A stretch of DNA of 64,000 nt from Pseudomonadota bacterium (GCA_021794275.1 JAJYRD010000071.1:85001-149000); one strand, 5' to 3'; positions 31,689 through 43,046 are shown, counted from the first letter of the stretch. Numbers and translations are program-made. The notes: generated by a model not told the origin, from the sequence alone.

Positions 31689-32644
31689 GTCCCGACCGAC
31701 TCCCCTGCGGCCTGGCGGTCGGCATGATAGGAGGAGCGTACCAGCGGGCCGCTCGCAACATTGGTGAAACCAAGCCCGCGCGCCAATTCCCCGATCTCGG
31801 CGAACTCTTCCGGGCTCACATAGCGGTCCACGGCCAGGTGCGCGAGACTTGGCCGCAGATATTGACCGACTGTGAGCCACTCGCAGCCATGAGTTCGCAG
31901 ATCGATAAGCGTTTGCTCGATCTCCGCGCGGCTCTCGCCCAGACCCACCATAAGGCCGGACTTCGTGGGGATGTCCGGGTAGCGGTCCTTGAAGGCCTTC
32001 AGGAGCGCAAGCGACCCCTCGTAATCGGCGCCCGGCCGTACCGCTTTATAGAGACGCGGCACCGTCTCCATGTTGTGATTGAAGATATCCGGGGGCGCCA
32101 CGGCCAGCGTCTCCAGGGCCGCGCCCACACGTCCTCGGAAATCTGGCACCAGGGTCTCGATCCGGACCGTAGGTGCGGCCGCGCGTATCGCGCCGACGCA
32201 GGAGGCAAAGTGCGATCCTCCGCCGTCGCGCAGGTCATCACGATCGACCGAGGTGATGACGACGAAGCGGAGATTCATGGCGGCTATGGCCTGCGCCAGA
32301 TGCCGGGGCTCGTCGGGATCCAAGGGGTCCGGGCGGCCGTGCGCCACGTCGCAAAACGGGCAGCGGCGGGTACAGAGCCTCCCCATGATCATGAATGTCG
32401 CGGTCCCATGCCCGAAGCATTCGCCGATATTCGGGCACGACGCCTCTTCGCATACGCTATGGAGGGCGTGGTCGCGAAGGATGGTCTTCAGGCGCCCGAC
32501 CTCGGGCGAGAGTGGCGAGCGCACGCGCAACCAAGCAGGTTTCGGCGCGGGCTTCGAAGGCTCCTGCGCCACCCGGACCTTGATCTTTTCGAGCCCCTTA
32601 AGCGCTCGAGGGGAGGTTTGGTGCGGATCGGGTGTCTGTGGCAT
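31685..32644 (-). CDS. lipA: lipoyl synthase
   Basis: A 319-residue radical SAM enzyme that inserts two sulfurs into protein-bound octanoate. The auxiliary cluster motif [12 protein letters not shown], the radical SAM motif CTRRCPFC and the C-terminal RSSYHA motif are all present, as required for Lip[21 protein letters not shown] and SGLMVGLGE are further conserved elements. It is 17 bases downstream of lipB. Regulation cannot be read. Confidence 0.97.
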   Translation of the reverse strand: MPQTPDPHQTSPRALKGLEKIKVRVAQEPSKPAPKPAWLRVRSPLSPEVGRLKTILRDHALHSVCEEASCPNIGECFGHGTATFMIMGRLCTRRCPFCDVAHGRPDPLDPDEPRHLAQAIAAMNLRFVVITSVDRDDLRDGGGSHFASCVGAIRAAAPTVRIETLVPDFRGRVGAALETLAVAPPDIFNHNMETVPRLYKAVRPGADYEGSLALLKAFKDRYPDIPTKSGLMVGLGESRAEIEQTLIDLRTHGCEWLTVGQYLRPSLAHLAVDRYVSPEEFAEIGELARGLGFTNVASGPLVRSSYHADRQAAGESVGT

Positions 32645-32660
32645 GCGGGTCGGCTTCCGG

Positions 32661-33275
32661 TTAATGTCTCAAGCGGGTTAAGAGTTCTGGTATCAGTACC
32701 GCCGCCACCCGGTCGACATCCCCGGGCCCCCCGCAGTCGGCGATCTGCGTCATGCGCAGGCCTTGGTAGCCGCAGGGCGCGATGGCCGCGAAGGGGCTCA
32801 GATCCATGGCCACGTTCAGGGCGAGCCCATGATAGCTACGGCCGCTGCGGATGCGCAATCCCAGGGACGCGATCTTTGCGTCCCCGACATAGACCCCGGG
32901 CGCGCCTGCTCGGGTCCCTGCGCCCCCGATATAAAAGCGCGCGAGGGTGTCCTGAACGGCCGACTCCAGGGCCGACACCAGATGCCGGACACCCATTTTA
33001 CGGCGTGCGAGATCAATCAGGGCGTATACGACGAGCTGACCTGGCCCATGATAGGTCAGATCGCCCCCTCGATCAGTATCCACGGTCGGGATCGGGCCTG
33101 GAGGCGAGGGCTCTTTCGCGTTGCGTCCGCGCGTGTAAACAGGGGCATGTTCGAGCACCCAGATCTCGTCAGGTGTACCTCCCGAGCGCGCCTCGCTGAA
33201 CTCGCGCATTGCCCGCCAGCTGTCGTGGAATTCCACCATCCCAGGCAAGCGGCGGACCTTGGGATCTTCGATCAT
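32661..33275 (-). CDS. lipB: octanoyl-[acyl carrier protein]:protein N-octanoyltransferase
   Basis: A 204-residue LipB, which transfers octanoate from ACP to lipoyl domains before LipA acts. Conserved segments are [32 protein letters not shown] and, near residue 140, [21 protein letters not shown] shown by its lysine-containing KIASLGLRI core. The catalytic cysteine lies in [11 protein letters not shown]. The ATG at 33275 forms an ATGA overlap with the end of ybeD; the frame upstream is not conserved. Confidence 0.95.
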   Translation of the reverse strand: MIEDPKVRRLPGMVEFHDSWRAMREFSEARSGGTPDEIWVLEHAPVYTRGRNAKEPSPPGPIPTVDTDRGGDLTYHGPGQLVVYALIDLARRKMGVRHLVSALESAVQDTLARFYIGGAGTRAGAPGVYVGDAKIASLGLRIRSGRSYHGLALNVAMDLSPFAAIAPCGYQGLRMTQIADCGGPGDVDRVAAVLIPELLTRLRH

Positions 33276-33559
33276 AAAGCCATAAGGATTTCGGGCGAGG
33301 CGCTCAAGGCCTCGTAAATGGCGTCGAGTTGCGCCCGCCCCGATGCGCGGATGGTGAGCGTGATGGCAATATACTTGCCGCCCCGGCTCTCGCGATGCGT
33401 GGTGGACAGCAGGTCCTCGGGCGCGATGTGTCGCGAGACGATCTCGTGCACCACGGCCTCGAAGCGCGCCGATCGCTTGCCGACCGCCTTGACGTCGATC
33501 GTGCATGGGAAGGTCAGGAGTTCGGGTGCCTTGCCGTCGTGTCCGTTCGCGGTCGCCAC
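33272..33559 (-). CDS. ybeD: YbeD/DUF493 family protein
   Basis: A 95-residue protein with the YbeD ACT-like fold: ELLTFPCTIDVKAVG, FEAVVHEIVSRH and YIAITLTIRASGRAQLDAIYEAL, the last shown by its TLTIRASGRAQLDAIY core. It is regularly found between dat/dacC and lipB in proteobacteria, and its function is not settled. It starts at a GTG sharing one base with the dat stop and ends in an ATGA overlap with lipB. Confidence 0.9.
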   Translation of the reverse strand: MATANGHDGKAPELLTFPCTIDVKAVGKRSARFEAVVHEIVSRHIAPEDLLSTTHRESRGGKYIAITLTIRASGRAQLDAIYEALSASPEILMAL

Positions 33560-34416
33560 TAAGTCCTCGTGCCTATGCGGACTTCCTCTTTGAAGGTCTG
33601 GAAGGCTGCGTGCAGGCGACGGAATACCGGGCCAAGCCGACCGTCCCCTACGGGTCTGCCATCTATGCGCGTCACCGCCGCCACCTCGCGGCCGGAGCTT
33701 GTGATGAAGACTTCCTCGGCCTCCAAAAGTTCGGCGCGAGACGGCGCGCGGTCCTCGACCGGGATGCCGAGCCCGGCGGCCAGTTCCAGCACCACATCGC
33801 GTGTCACCCCTCCCAGTATGAGGTGGTTGCGCGGGGCCGTGAACAGACGCCCGGCGCGCACCGCGAAGACATTGCTTACCGCGCCCTCATTGACCCTGTC
33901 ATTGCGCACGAGCAGGGCCTCTTCGGCGCCTCGCGCCGCGGCCTCTTGCGCCAACAGGACGTTGGCGATGAGTGAGGTTGTCTTGATGTCGCAGCGTGCC
34001 CACCGGATGTCGTCGCAGAGGATGGCGCTGATTTCGTAACCCGCGCCTACCCCCGTCTCCGGCACGCGCGGCCTTGCGTAGGCAAATACCGTGAGCGGGG
34101 CGTTCGCAGGAAAGGCATGTTGGCGGGGCGCTGCCCCACGCGTCACCTGCAGGTACACGGTCCCCTCACCCGAAGGCAGGGTCTCCGCGAGTCGCGCGAA
34201 CACCGCAGACCAAGTGACGGTCAGCGCGTTCACATCCATCCCAACCGCAGTCATGCTCGCCTTGAGGCGAGCGAGATGAGCCGCCTCCCGGAACAGCCGG
34301 TACCCATATACGGGAATGACTTCGTAGACACTGTCTCCGAAGACAAACCCCCGATCGAACACCGATACACACGCGTCCTCCCCGGGTATCCAATCGCCAT
34401 TCAGGTACACGAGCAT
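33559..34416 (-). CDS. dat: D-amino-acid aminotransferase-like class IV PLP enzyme
   Basis: A 285-residue class IV (branched-chain/D-alanine type) aminotransferase. VFDRGFVFGDSVYEVIPVY marks the start, CDIKTTSLIANVL carries the PLP-binding lysine, and EGAVSNVFAV and GVTRDVVLELA contact the cofactor phosphate. D-alanine aminotransferase is favoured by its position with cell-wall genes and ybeD-lipBA. The dacC gene, which usually separates rlpA and dat in related bacteria, is absent here. GAGG precedes the ATG. Confidence 0.85.
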   Translation of the reverse strand: MLVYLNGDWIPGEDACVSVFDRGFVFGDSVYEVIPVYGYRLFREAAHLARLKASMTAVGMDVNALTVTWSAVFARLAETLPSGEGTVYLQVTRGAAPRQHAFPANAPLTVFAYARPRVPETGVGAGYEISAILCDDIRWARCDIKTTSLIANVLLAQEAAARGAEEALLVRNDRVNEGAVSNVFAVRAGRLFTAPRNHLILGGVTRDVVLELAAGLGIPVEDRAPSRAELLEAEEVFITSSGREVAAVTRIDGRPVGDGRLGPVFRRLHAAFQTFKEEVRIGTRT

Positions 34417-34704
34417 GGATTTGTCCTCTCACCGCGGCGCGGTTTCTTCTCGGGATGCGGGATCGTGGGCGCCGCCCCGTCGGCTGGCCTCACCCCGCCT
34501 TGTTTATGGCGCCGGAAAAGTGAGCCGAGCGTAAGGCTTAAGCGCTCGATGGGGTCCATTATAGTGGAGCTTGGGGCGCGTGCGCCAGTTGATGAGGGCG
34601 TGGTGACGCGGCCTTGGGCCACCCGTTTTACATAGGCCCGACCCTCTCCTTCCGGTCGGGCGGGAAAGATCGTCATGGGCCCGTGAGGAGAGGAGGCCTT
34701 TAGC

Positions 34705-35529
34705 TCACGGGTCGACGATCAGGCCGCGCCCCATGCCCTCGCGCGATAGTCGGGCGAGGAGTGCCTGGGCTGCGCCCCGGTCCGCTTCCGGGCCCACGCG
34801 CACGAGATAAAGGCCGCGCCCGTCCGCGGCGTCGTGAAGCACGTGAAGATCCCGGAGCCCGTTTCTTTGGAGGCGTCGTTCCAAGCGTTTGGCGTCCTGT
34901 CGCCGCAGGAAGGCGCCGACCTGCACGAAGAAGGCCCGCCGCGGTGCGTGATGGGGCCCGAAGACGTCCGGACCGCGGTGTCGCCGGGGAGGCGCAGCCC
35001 GTTTTTGGCCCGGCGCCAAGCCCTCGACCAGGACTGGCGCGGTGCCGGTGGCGAGTACGCCCAGCCGCGCGGCTGCGGCATAAGACAGGTCAATGATGCG
35101 CCCTGGGTAAAACGGCCCGCGATCGTTGACGCGGACGACGACGGTCTTGCCGTTGTCGAGGTTACGGACCAGGGCATAGGACGGCAGCGGCAGGACCTTG
35201 CTCGCCGCCGTCATGGCGTACATATTGTAGGTTTCCCCGTCCGAGGTCTTCTGCCCATTGAAGGGGATGCCGTACCAAGACGCGATGCCCCGCTGACGAT
35301 AACCGGCCGCAGTTTTGAGTGGGTAATATGTATGCCCATCCACGGTGTAGGGGCTGTTGCCGTAGGGACTCAAGGCGAGTTTGTGGGGAACGACGGCGCG
35401 GATAGAAAGGTCCGCCGGGTTACGGTAGCCCGTACTTGGCAGAAGGGCGCAGCCACCGAGCCCAAGCGCCAAGCCCAGGACCGCCAGTGGGCGTCCGCAA
35501 CCGGTCTTAAAGCGACAAGCGCTGCCCAT
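34705..35529 (-). CDS. rlpA: RlpA-type septal-ring lytic transglycosylase lipoprotein with SPOR domain
   Basis: A 274-residue outer-membrane lipoprotein. The signal sequence ends in a lipobox LGGC (Cys27). A double-psi beta-barrel follows: GIASWYGIPFNGQKTSDGE, MTAASKVLPLPSYA, VVVRVNDRGPF and RIIDLSYAAAARLG. It holds the catalytic-type aspartate of RlpA. The C-terminal SPOR domain (residues about 195-270: FFVQVGAF...YLVRVGP) binds denuded glycan at the septum. It lies downstream of the mre-mrd cluster on the same strand. Confidence 0.93.
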   Translation of the reverse strand: MGSACRFKTGCGRPLAVLGLALGLGGCALLPSTGYRNPADLSIRAVVPHKLALSPYGNSPYTVDGHTYYPLKTAAGYRQRGIASWYGIPFNGQKTSDGETYNMYAMTAASKVLPLPSYALVRNLDNGKTVVVRVNDRGPFYPGRIIDLSYAAAARLGVLATGTAPVLVEGLAPGQKRAAPPRRHRGPDVFGPHHAPRRAFFVQVGAFLRRQDAKRLERRLQRNGLRDLHVLHDAADGRGLYLVRVGPEADRGAAQALLARLSREGMGRGLIVDP

Positions 35530-35700
35530 GCCTCGGGCTCTCCTGCGATGAGGGTTTCAGGATACAACGCCTGCGGCCTCGACAGAACTCCTGGTCGGGG
35601 GTGCGTCCGGGTGACCGGCGGTTTCGCGGCTGTCGGCTGGATATCTGGCGGCCGGTCCGCGCTGCCAAAGACACCGCGCCCGCCCTGTCGCCGAGGGCCC

Positions 35701-36780
35701 TCAATTGACCAGACGACGATGGCTGTGGATGCTCATAAGAACGCCGAGGCCGGCCATAATAATGAGGAGCGAGGTGCCGCCGTAGCTCAAAAGAGGCAGC
35801 GGCACGCCCACCACCGGGAGTATCCCGGCCACCATGCCCATGTTGATGAAGACGTCGAAGAAGAACAGGATCGACAGGGAGCCTGCGAGCAGCCGGGAGT
35901 AGGTATCCTGTGCCGCGAACGCGATGCGCAGCCCGCGATAGACGATGAAGAGATACAGGGCGAGCAGGGCCAGATTCCCGAACAGGCCGAATTCCTGGCA
36001 GAACACCGCGAACGCGAAGTCCGTCGTGCTGTCGGGCAGAAAATGGAGGTGTGCCTGGCTGCTGCTCAGCCAACCTTGTCCGAACAGCCCCCCCGAGCCG
36101 ACCGCGATCATCGCTTGAATGGCGTGGTAGCCGGCCCCCAGGGGATCGGCTTCGGGGTGGAATAGAATATAGATGCGCTGACGTTGATAGTGATGCATGT
36201 GGGCCCAGAGTACCGGGGCGGCAGCCACGCCCATCACAATCACCGTAAGCACCGTCCGCCAGCCTATGCCGGCCAGGAACAGGACGATGATGCCCGACAA
36301 GAGGACGACGAGTGAGGTGCCGAGGTCCGGCTCCTTCGCGATCAGAAGCACCGGAACGAGCAGGATCAGGGTGGCGCCGGCGAGTCGGCTGAGGCGTGGC
36401 GGAAGGTGGCTGCGCGAAAAGAACCACGACAGGGTCATGGGCACGAAAAGCTTCATAAACTCCGAGGGCTGTATGGACAGCGGTCCGAGCGCGATCCAGC
36501 GGCGCGCGCCGAACCGTACTGCCCCGATCGCCAGCACCGCCGCCAGTCCGAGCACGCCTGCCGTGAAGACAGGGACCGACCAGCGCCGGAAGGTCTCGGG
36601 CGGGATCTGCGCCACGCTCACCATGACTACGAAACCGATCAAGAGGCGCAGGGCGTCATCTAGCGCGAAGTGGATGCTCTCGCCGCTTGCGCTGTAGAGG
36701 ACGACGAGACTCACCACCGCCAATGCGACGAGTGCCATGAAGAGCGGTTTGTCGAGGTGCCAGCGTTCAAAGAGGCTCAT
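35701..36780 (-). CDS. mrdB: RodA, SEDS-family peptidoglycan glycosyltransferase of the elongasome
   Basis: A 359-residue integral membrane protein with about ten helices. SEDS signatures are visible: GARRWIALGPLSIQPSE, AKEPDLGTS, the Y-x-Q-x-Q-like loop and SYGGTSLL near the end. It polymerises glycan strands together with PBP2. I chose the ATG at 36780, in an ATGA overlap with mrdA; the frame upstream lies within mrdA. Order mreB-mreC-mreD-mrdA-rodA is the classical rod-shape operon. Confidence 0.95.
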   Translation of the reverse strand: MSLFERWHLDKPLFMALVALAVVSLVVLYSASGESIHFALDDALRLLIGFVVMVSVAQIPPETFRRWSVPVFTAGVLGLAAVLAIGAVRFGARRWIALGPLSIQPSEFMKLFVPMTLSWFFSRSHLPPRLSRLAGATLILLVPVLLIAKEPDLGTSLVVLLSGIIVLFLAGIGWRTVLTVIVMGVAAAPVLWAHMHHYQRQRIYILFHPEADPLGAGYHAIQAMIAVGSGGLFGQGWLSSSQAHLHFLPDSTTDFAFAVFCQEFGLFGNLALLALYLFIVYRGLRIAFAAQDTYSRLLAGSLSILFFFDVFINMGMVAGILPVVGVPLPLLSYGGTSLLIIMAGLGVLMSIHSHRRLVN

Positions 36781-38657
36781 GGCGTGGTTCCGGCCATTGC
36801 AACCTGTGGCCGCGACTGGTTTTGCGGTCGCGCATGCACGTGGCCCAAGAGGTAGAAGTTCATGAGGGCGCGAGCAATCGGGGCGGCGGCGAGTGCGCCG
36901 AAGCCCGCGTGCTCGACGATGACCGCGATGGCGATGCGCGGGTGCTTTACGGGCGCAAAGGCCATGAACAAGGCGTCCGAGCGGATATGCTTGCCCTTGT
37001 AGTTCGGCACCACGCTCCAAAGTTGCGCGGTCCCGGTCTTGCCGGCGACTCTGTAGGGGAGCCCGTAGGCGATCCCACGCGCGGTCCCGTGCGGCCCTTC
37101 GACTACCTGCGTCATGTCCCGAATCAGGCGCTTCAAGCTGTTTTTACGCCGTCGGGGTATGGCGGGGTAGGCGTAGGGTTTTTTGTAGCGCACGTGGTGG
37201 GTGACCGGGTTGACGATGCCGCGCACCACCTCCGGCCGCATGCGCACGCCGTGGTTCGCGATCGCAGCGACCGCATCGGCGAGCTGCAGCGGGGTGACGA
37301 GCAGGGGTCCTTGGCCGATACCGGTAATGATTGTTTGGCCGGGGTACCAGGGCCTTCCGCTTGCCTTGATCCACGCCTTGGTGGGCACAAGCCCGCGATA
37401 TTCGCCCGGCAGATCGATGCCCGTCCTATGTCCGAACCCGAAGTAGCCAAGGTAACGGGTCATGCGATCGATGCCCTGCTTGAAGGCCAGGTGATAAAAG
37501 TATACGTCGCAGGACTGCTCTATGGCGTCCTTCAGGTCCACGCGGCCCATGCCCAGCGGTTTCCAGCAATGAAAGAGGTGCGTGCTGTGGGGCAGGTGAT
37601 AGTAGCCGGGGCACATGACGCGCTTGTGCGGATGGAACCAATGCGTCTGTAGCGCCGCGTAGGCGAAAAACGGCTTGATGGTCGAGCCCGGCGGGTATAG
37701 GCCATTCAGGGCGCGATTGTCCAGAGGGCCATTCGGGTTTGTGGCCAAGGCCCTGTAGGCCTTTTCGCGTATCCCATCGACGAAGGGGTTGGGATCGTAT
37801 ATGGGGCTGCTTATAAGGGTGAGCACCGCGCCCGTCCGAGGGTCTAGTGCGACCACGCTGCCCGGGCGATTGGCGAGCATTTGCTCTCCTATGGCCTGCA
37901 TCTGCGCATCGATGTTCAGGTAGAGGTTGTGGCCGGCGCGCGGCAGGATGCGCTTTAGGACCTTCACGGCCCGTCCTCGCGCGTCCATCTCGACATCCTT
38001 GAAGCCGATACGCCCCATGAGGGCCTTCTGGTAGCTCTTTTCCACCCCCAACTGGCCGATGTGGCGGTAGCCGAAATAGCGTTCCGCCTTCTGGCCCTGC
38101 AATTCACCGCGTGTAATGCGGCTGACATAGCCTATGGCCCCTGTGGCAAGGCCGCCTAGGGGGTAGTAGCGACGCAGGCGGGCATGGAGGGTCGCGCCCT
38201 CGAGACGGGTGAGGTTCACAGCCACACGGGCCGCCTCGGCCTCGCTCAGGTGCGCGCGCAGGGTGACGTTCTGGAAGGGCTTGCGCTGCGCAAGCCGTCT
38301 GCGGAAGTCGCGCAAATCCTGCGCATTCAGCGCCACGAGCGGCTTTAGCTTGGCGAGGAGTCGCTTCATGTTGGGAACCCGGTCGGGTGTCACCTGCAGG
38401 GTGAAGACGGGAAAGTCGTCGGCCAGGACCACGCCGTTGCGGTCGAGTATGAGCCCGCGGGCGGGCGCGATGGGCAGCGGACTTACGCGGTTGTTCTCGG
38501 CGAGCGTCGCGTAATAGCGGTGTTTGACGACTTGAAGATAACTCAGGCGCGTCACGAGCCCCACAACGAGGAGCGCCCCGAGAATCGCCGCGATCAATAC
38601 GCGCGATTCAAAAAGCCGAAGTTCCTGAGAGTCGTTTTTGAGAGGGATGTAGCGCAT
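36777..38657 (-). CDS. mrdA: penicillin-binding protein 2, elongasome transpeptidase
   Basis: A 626-residue class B penicillin-binding protein. One N-terminal transmembrane helix (residues about 17-40) is followed by the pedestal (RGLILDRNGVVLA) and the transpeptidase domain. Active-site motifs are STIK in PPGSTIKPF (nucleophile serine near residue 326), SCD in EQSCDVYFY and KTGT in VAGKTGTAQL. It cross-links peptidoglycan along the cell cylinder. It begins three bases after mreD and overlaps rodA by four bases. Confidence 0.96.
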   Translation of the reverse strand: MRYIPLKNDSQELRLFESRVLIAAILGALLVVGLVTRLSYLQVVKHRYYATLAENNRVSPLPIAPARGLILDRNGVVLADDFPVFTLQVTPDRVPNMKRLLAKLKPLVALNAQDLRDFRRRLAQRKPFQNVTLRAHLSEAEAARVAVNLTRLEGATLHARLRRYYPLGGLATGAIGYVSRITRGELQGQKAERYFGYRHIGQLGVEKSYQKALMGRIGFKDVEMDARGRAVKVLKRILPRAGHNLYLNIDAQMQAIGEQMLANRPGSVVALDPRTGAVLTLISSPIYDPNPFVDGIREKAYRALATNPNGPLDNRALNGLYPPGSTIKPFFAYAALQTHWFHPHKRVMCPGYYHLPHSTHLFHCWKPLGMGRVDLKDAIEQSCDVYFYHLAFKQGIDRMTRYLGYFGFGHRTGIDLPGEYRGLVPTKAWIKASGRPWYPGQTIITGIGQGPLLVTPLQLADAVAAIANHGVRMRPEVVRGIVNPVTHHVRYKKPYAYPAIPRRRKNSLKRLIRDMTQVVEGPHGTARGIAYGLPYRVAGKTGTAQLWSVVPNYKGKHIRSDALFMAFAPVKHPRIAIAVIVEHAGFGALAAAPIARALMNFYLLGHVHARPQNQSRPQVAMAGTTP

Positions 38658-38660
38658 GGC

Positions 38661-39152
38661 TCAGCTGATCTTGGCGCGTCGGCGCACCTCCCGAAGGACA
38701 CCGAACAGGAATGGCCACAGGATCACGTTTGCGATCATGGGCGCCGTATCGCTCCAGAGGGGCGGATGCCCGCGGACCAGAGACTTGATCATTATCAGCA
38801 TAAGGTCGCTTAGCGCGACCAAAGTTCCCACTGCGAGCGACTGTTGCCAGCGGGGAAACATGCGCAGTCTCAGTGTAAAACGCAGCGTGAGATAAGCGAG
38901 CAGGGCCTTGGCGAGCGCTTGTTCCCCGAGGAGTGACCCGTAGAGGACGTCGAGAAAAAGCCCAAGGACCCAGCCGCTGCCGACCCCGATGCGCTCGGGG
39001 AGCGCCATGCACCAGTATACGAGCACCAAGGCTGTCCAGTCGGGTCGCAGCAGCCGGATGGCTTCGGGGAGTGGCACGATCGCCAGTATCATCGCCGCCA
39101 CGAAGCTCGCGAGAATGAGCGCGCGCTGCTTCAGGCTGAGGGGATTATCCAT
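38661..39152 (-). CDS. mreD: rod-shape-determining protein MreD
   Basis: A 163-residue membrane protein with about five helices, small and poorly conserved as usual for MreD. RPDWTALVLVYWCMALPERIG, represented by its RPDWTALVL core, is the family signature in gammaproteobacteria. I chose the ATG at 39152, which overlaps the mreC stop by eight bases. It links MreC/MreB to the elongation machinery. Confidence 0.93.
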   Translation of the reverse strand: MDNPLSLKQRALILASFVAAMILAIVPLPEAIRLLRPDWTALVLVYWCMALPERIGVGSGWVLGLFLDVLYGSLLGEQALAKALLAYLTLRFTLRLRMFPRWQQSLAVGTLVALSDLMLIMIKSLVRGHPPLWSDTAPMIANVILWPFLFGVLREVRRRAKIS

Positions 39153-40008
39153 GACCCGTCTTCCGGTTATTCGGACCTTTGCGGGGCCACAAGAGTAGGA
39201 CATGCGTATGGTAGCCTAGACGCGCGAGTGGCACGGCGCGGATCTTGAGGAAGGCGAGATTGGGGTTGCTCGTGACCTCGGTCACGCGTGCCACTGGATA
39301 GCCTGGCGGGTACACGCCCCCAAGCCCCGAGCTTGCAAGGATATCCCCGGGACGTATGTCGGCGGTGACGGTGAGATAGGGGATTTTCAGTCGATCTTGC
39401 GAGCCCATTCCAAAGGCGATGGCGCGCAGGCCATTGCGTTCGGAGACCACCGGGATGCCGCTATCGGGGTCTGTGATGAGCATGACCTGGCTCGTGTCGG
39501 GGCTTACCGAGACCACTTGACCGATAACCCCATGGCCGTCGATCACGGCTTGGCCTACGAACACATGATCCCGCGCCCCCTCGTCGAGCGTCAATCGCTG
39601 CGAAAATGGCCCGGAGCTTACGTCCAGTATACGCGCGAGACTTGCGCGATAGCCGGGCACGGGGGAGCCGTGGAGGAGCGCCGCCATGTGGGCAAGCTCG
39701 GCGCGCAAGGCGCCAAGCTGCGAGGCCTTGACCGCAAGCCGCCGGTTCAAGGCCTCGAGCCGGGCGTTGTCACGGCGCAGGCGCGCATTCGTGCGCAGGC
39801 CTTTAAATGCGTCATGCCCCGCCGAGAAGGGGAGCGCCGCGAGTTCCTGAAGCGGGTAGCTTGCCCGCAGAACAGCGTCCCGCATCATGTGCGTACCCTG
39901 ATCGTTGTGCGAATCCGCGACCATGAGGGCCACGGAGGCGCAGACGAACAAGATTAGCTTAGTGAGGTTAGATGGTCGTTTGATAGACCAGCCAAGGAAT
40001 GTGCCCAT
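39145..40008 (-). CDS. mreC: rod-shape-determining protein MreC
   Basis: A 287-residue bitopic protein. A cytoplasmic N-terminus and one transmembrane helix (residues about 15-33) are followed by a coiled coil (residues about 65-110) and the periplasmic beta domain with RILDVSSGPFSQRLTLDEG, GVIGQVVSVS and DILASSGLGGVYPPGYPVA, given by its GLGGVYPPGYPVA core. It scaffolds PBP2 and RodA. It starts 63 bases after mreB. Confidence 0.95.
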   Translation of the reverse strand: MGTFLGWSIKRPSNLTKLILFVCASVALMVADSHNDQGTHMMRDAVLRASYPLQELAALPFSAGHDAFKGLRTNARLRRDNARLEALNRRLAVKASQLGALRAELAHMAALLHGSPVPGYRASLARILDVSSGPFSQRLTLDEGARDHVFVGQAVIDGHGVIGQVVSVSPDTSQVMLITDPDSGIPVVSERNGLRAIAFGMGSQDRLKIPYLTVTADIRPGDILASSGLGGVYPPGYPVARVTEVTSNPNLAFLKIRAVPLARLGYHTHVLLLWPRKGPNNRKTGHG

Positions 40009-40071
40009 GCGTTTACCAAAAATGAGGGGGCAACGCGGCAGCCGCTTCAGGCGGCGCCGCCCGGCCGGGGG

Positions 40072-41166
<1,095 letters not shown>

Positions 41167-41230
41167 CTATCAACCGGTCCCCATGGGTTCAACCAGAGGC
41201 CGAAGTGTGGTAGCGTGCAACGGATCAACG

Positions 41231-41530
41231 TTGCATCGGATTTCCCTTTTGAACGCGGAAGATATCGAAAAAGTAGCCCATCTTGCCCGTTTGGGTCTGA
41301 GCCGGGAAGAGCGGGAGGCGTACGCGCAGGATCTGTCGCGGATTCTCGGCCTCGTTTCGCAGATGAACGCCGTACCGACCGATGGGGTGGAGCCGATGAC
41401 CCACCCGGACGAGGCGGGGCTCAGGCTTCGGGACGACGTGGCGAGCGGCGAGATCAACCGCGACCGTCTGCTCGCCATAGCCCCAAAGACCCGCGACGGG
41501 CTCTATCTGGTGCCCAAGGTCATCGAGTGA
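41231..41530 (+). CDS. gatC: aspartyl/glutamyl-tRNA amidotransferase subunit C (start uncertain)
   Basis: A small subunit of the GatCAB amidotransferase, which converts Glu-tRNA(Gln) and/or Asp-tRNA(Asn) to the amidated forms. The typical pattern NAEDIEKVAHLARLGL, then LSRILGLVSQMN, PMTHP and LRDDV, ending in YLVPKVIE, is clear. Homology starts near 41250, where only TTG codons are in frame (41231 and 41249). An ATG at 41183 would add 16 residues. None has a strong ribosome site, so the start is unresolved. Confidence 0.88.
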   Translation: MHRISLLNAEDIEKVAHLARLGLSREEREAYAQDLSRILGLVSQMNAVPTDGVEPMTHPDEAGLRLRDDVASGEINRDRLLAIAPKTRDGLYLVPKVIE

Positions 41531-41594
41531 CGAGGCGCGGGACCGCATTTCGCGACTCCGCATTTCAGGCTGACCATCCCTCAAGGACCCCCTC

Positions 41595-43037
41595 TTGACG
41601 CTCACGATCACTAAGATTGCCGAGGATCTCGCAGCCGGCCGCTGTTCCAGCCGCGAGATCATGGACGACCTCCTTGCGCGCATCAAAGCCCATAGCGCAC
41701 TGAATGCCTTTATTTCCGTGGACGAAGAAGCGGCACGCAAGGATGCTGAGGCCGCGGACCGGACGCGACGTGCGGGTGGCGGCGTTCTGGCCGGCGTACC
41801 GATCGCGCATAAAGACATTTTCTGCACGTCGGGCGTCAAGACCACCTGCGGGTCGCGCATGCTGGCCGACTTTGTGCCTCCTTATGATGCGACCGTCGTC
41901 CAGAAAATGAAGGCCGCAGGTTGCATTATGGTCGGCAAGACCAACATGGATGAGTTCGCCATGGGCTCGTCGAATGAGACCTCGTTTTTCGGGCCGGTCC
42001 GCAACCCCTGGGACCATGATCGCGTACCGGGGGGGAGTTCAGGGGGCTCGGCGGCGGCAGTCGCCGCGCGCCTGGTGCCGGCCGCGACCGGTACGGATAC
42101 CGGTGGCTCGATCCGGCAGCCCGCGGCCCTTTGCGGCATCACGGGCTTGAAGCCGAGCTATGGACGCGTGTCCCGCTATGGCCTGATCGCATTTGCGTCC
42201 TCGCTCGATCAGGCGGGCCCCATGGCCCAGAGCGCCGCCGATTGTGCCCATTTATTATCGGCCATGGCTGGTTTCGATGAACGCGACGCGACTTCGCTCG
42301 ATGTCCCGGTCCCGGATTATGCCGCGGCACTCGGAAAGGACCTTAAGGGTCTGCGCATAGGGGTTGTGAAAGAGCATTTCGCGCAGGGGGTGGAACCCGC
42401 GGTCCTGGACGTCCTGCGCGAGGCCTTGCGGGAGTACGAGCGCCAGGGCGCGGTGCTAGTCGACGTGAGTTTGCCGAACAGTGCCCATGCCGTGCCCTGT
42501 TATTACGTGCTGGCCCCGGCCGAGGCGTCGTCGAATCTCGCGCGCTACGATGGCGTGCGATACGGCTTTCGTGCCTCTGAATACAGAGATCTCGAGGACA
42601 TGTACAAGAAGACGCGCAGCGAGGGTTTCGGTCCCGAGGTCAAGCGACGCATCATGATAGGGACTTACGCGCTCTCGGCCGGCTACTACGACGCCTATTA
42701 CCTGAAGGCATTGAAGCTGCGTCGCCTGATCGCTGACGATTTTGCCCGCGCCTTCGAGCGCTGCGACGTTCTCGCGGGTCCAGCCTCTCCGTCTACGGCT
42801 TTTGCGCTCGGTGCCAAGAATACCGATCCTGTGTCGATGTATCTGAACGATATTTTCACCATTCCCGTCAATCTCGCCGGGCTCCCGGCCCTTTCGATGC
42901 CGGCCGGCTTCGTTGGTGGCTTGCCGGTTGGAATGCAGCTCATCGGCCGCTATCTGGACGAGGCGCGCCTCTTGAACGTGGCGCATAGATTTCAGGAAGC
43001 CACGGACTGGCACACACGCGTGCCGGCCGGGATTTAG
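41595..43037 (+). CDS. gatA: aspartyl/glutamyl-tRNA amidotransferase subunit A
   Basis: A 480-residue amidase-signature enzyme that releases ammonia from glutamine for the GatB site. The catalytic triad is visible: lysine in PIAHKDIF, cis-serine in [13 protein letters not shown] and nucleophile serine in [36 protein letters not shown], shown by its [13 protein letters not shown] core, is typical of GatA. It starts at TTG with AAGGA upstream. It lies 64 bases after gatC in the order C-A-B. Confidence 0.96.
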   Translation: MTLTITKIAEDLAAGRCSSREIMDDLLARIKAHSALNAFISVDEEAARKDAEAADRTRRAGGGVLAGVPIAHKDIFCTSGVKTTCGSRMLADFVPPYDATVVQKMKAAGCIMVGKTNMDEFAMGSSNETSFFGPVRNPWDHDRVPGGSSGGSAAAVAARLVPAATGTDTGGSIRQPAALCGITGLKPSYGRVSRYGLIAFASSLDQAGPMAQSAADCAHLLSAMAGFDERDATSLDVPVPDYAAALGKDLKGLRIGVVKEHFAQGVEPAVLDVLREALREYERQGAVLVDVSLPNSAHAVPCYYVLAPAEASSNLARYDGVRYGFRASEYRDLEDMYKKTRSEGFGPEVKRRIMIGTYALSAGYYDAYYLKALKLRRLIADDFARAFERCDVLAGPASPSTAFALGAKNTDPVSMYLNDIFTIPVNLAGLPALSMPAGFVGGLPVGMQLIGRYLDEARLLNVAHRFQEATDWHTRVPAGI

Positions 43038-43046
43038 GGGGTGGCC

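Noticed and set aside
38783..38797. TTGAT-CATT-ATCAG, an FNR-like match
   Set aside because: It lies inside mreD coding sequence, far from any start codon, and the second half-site is imperfect, so it is probably chance.
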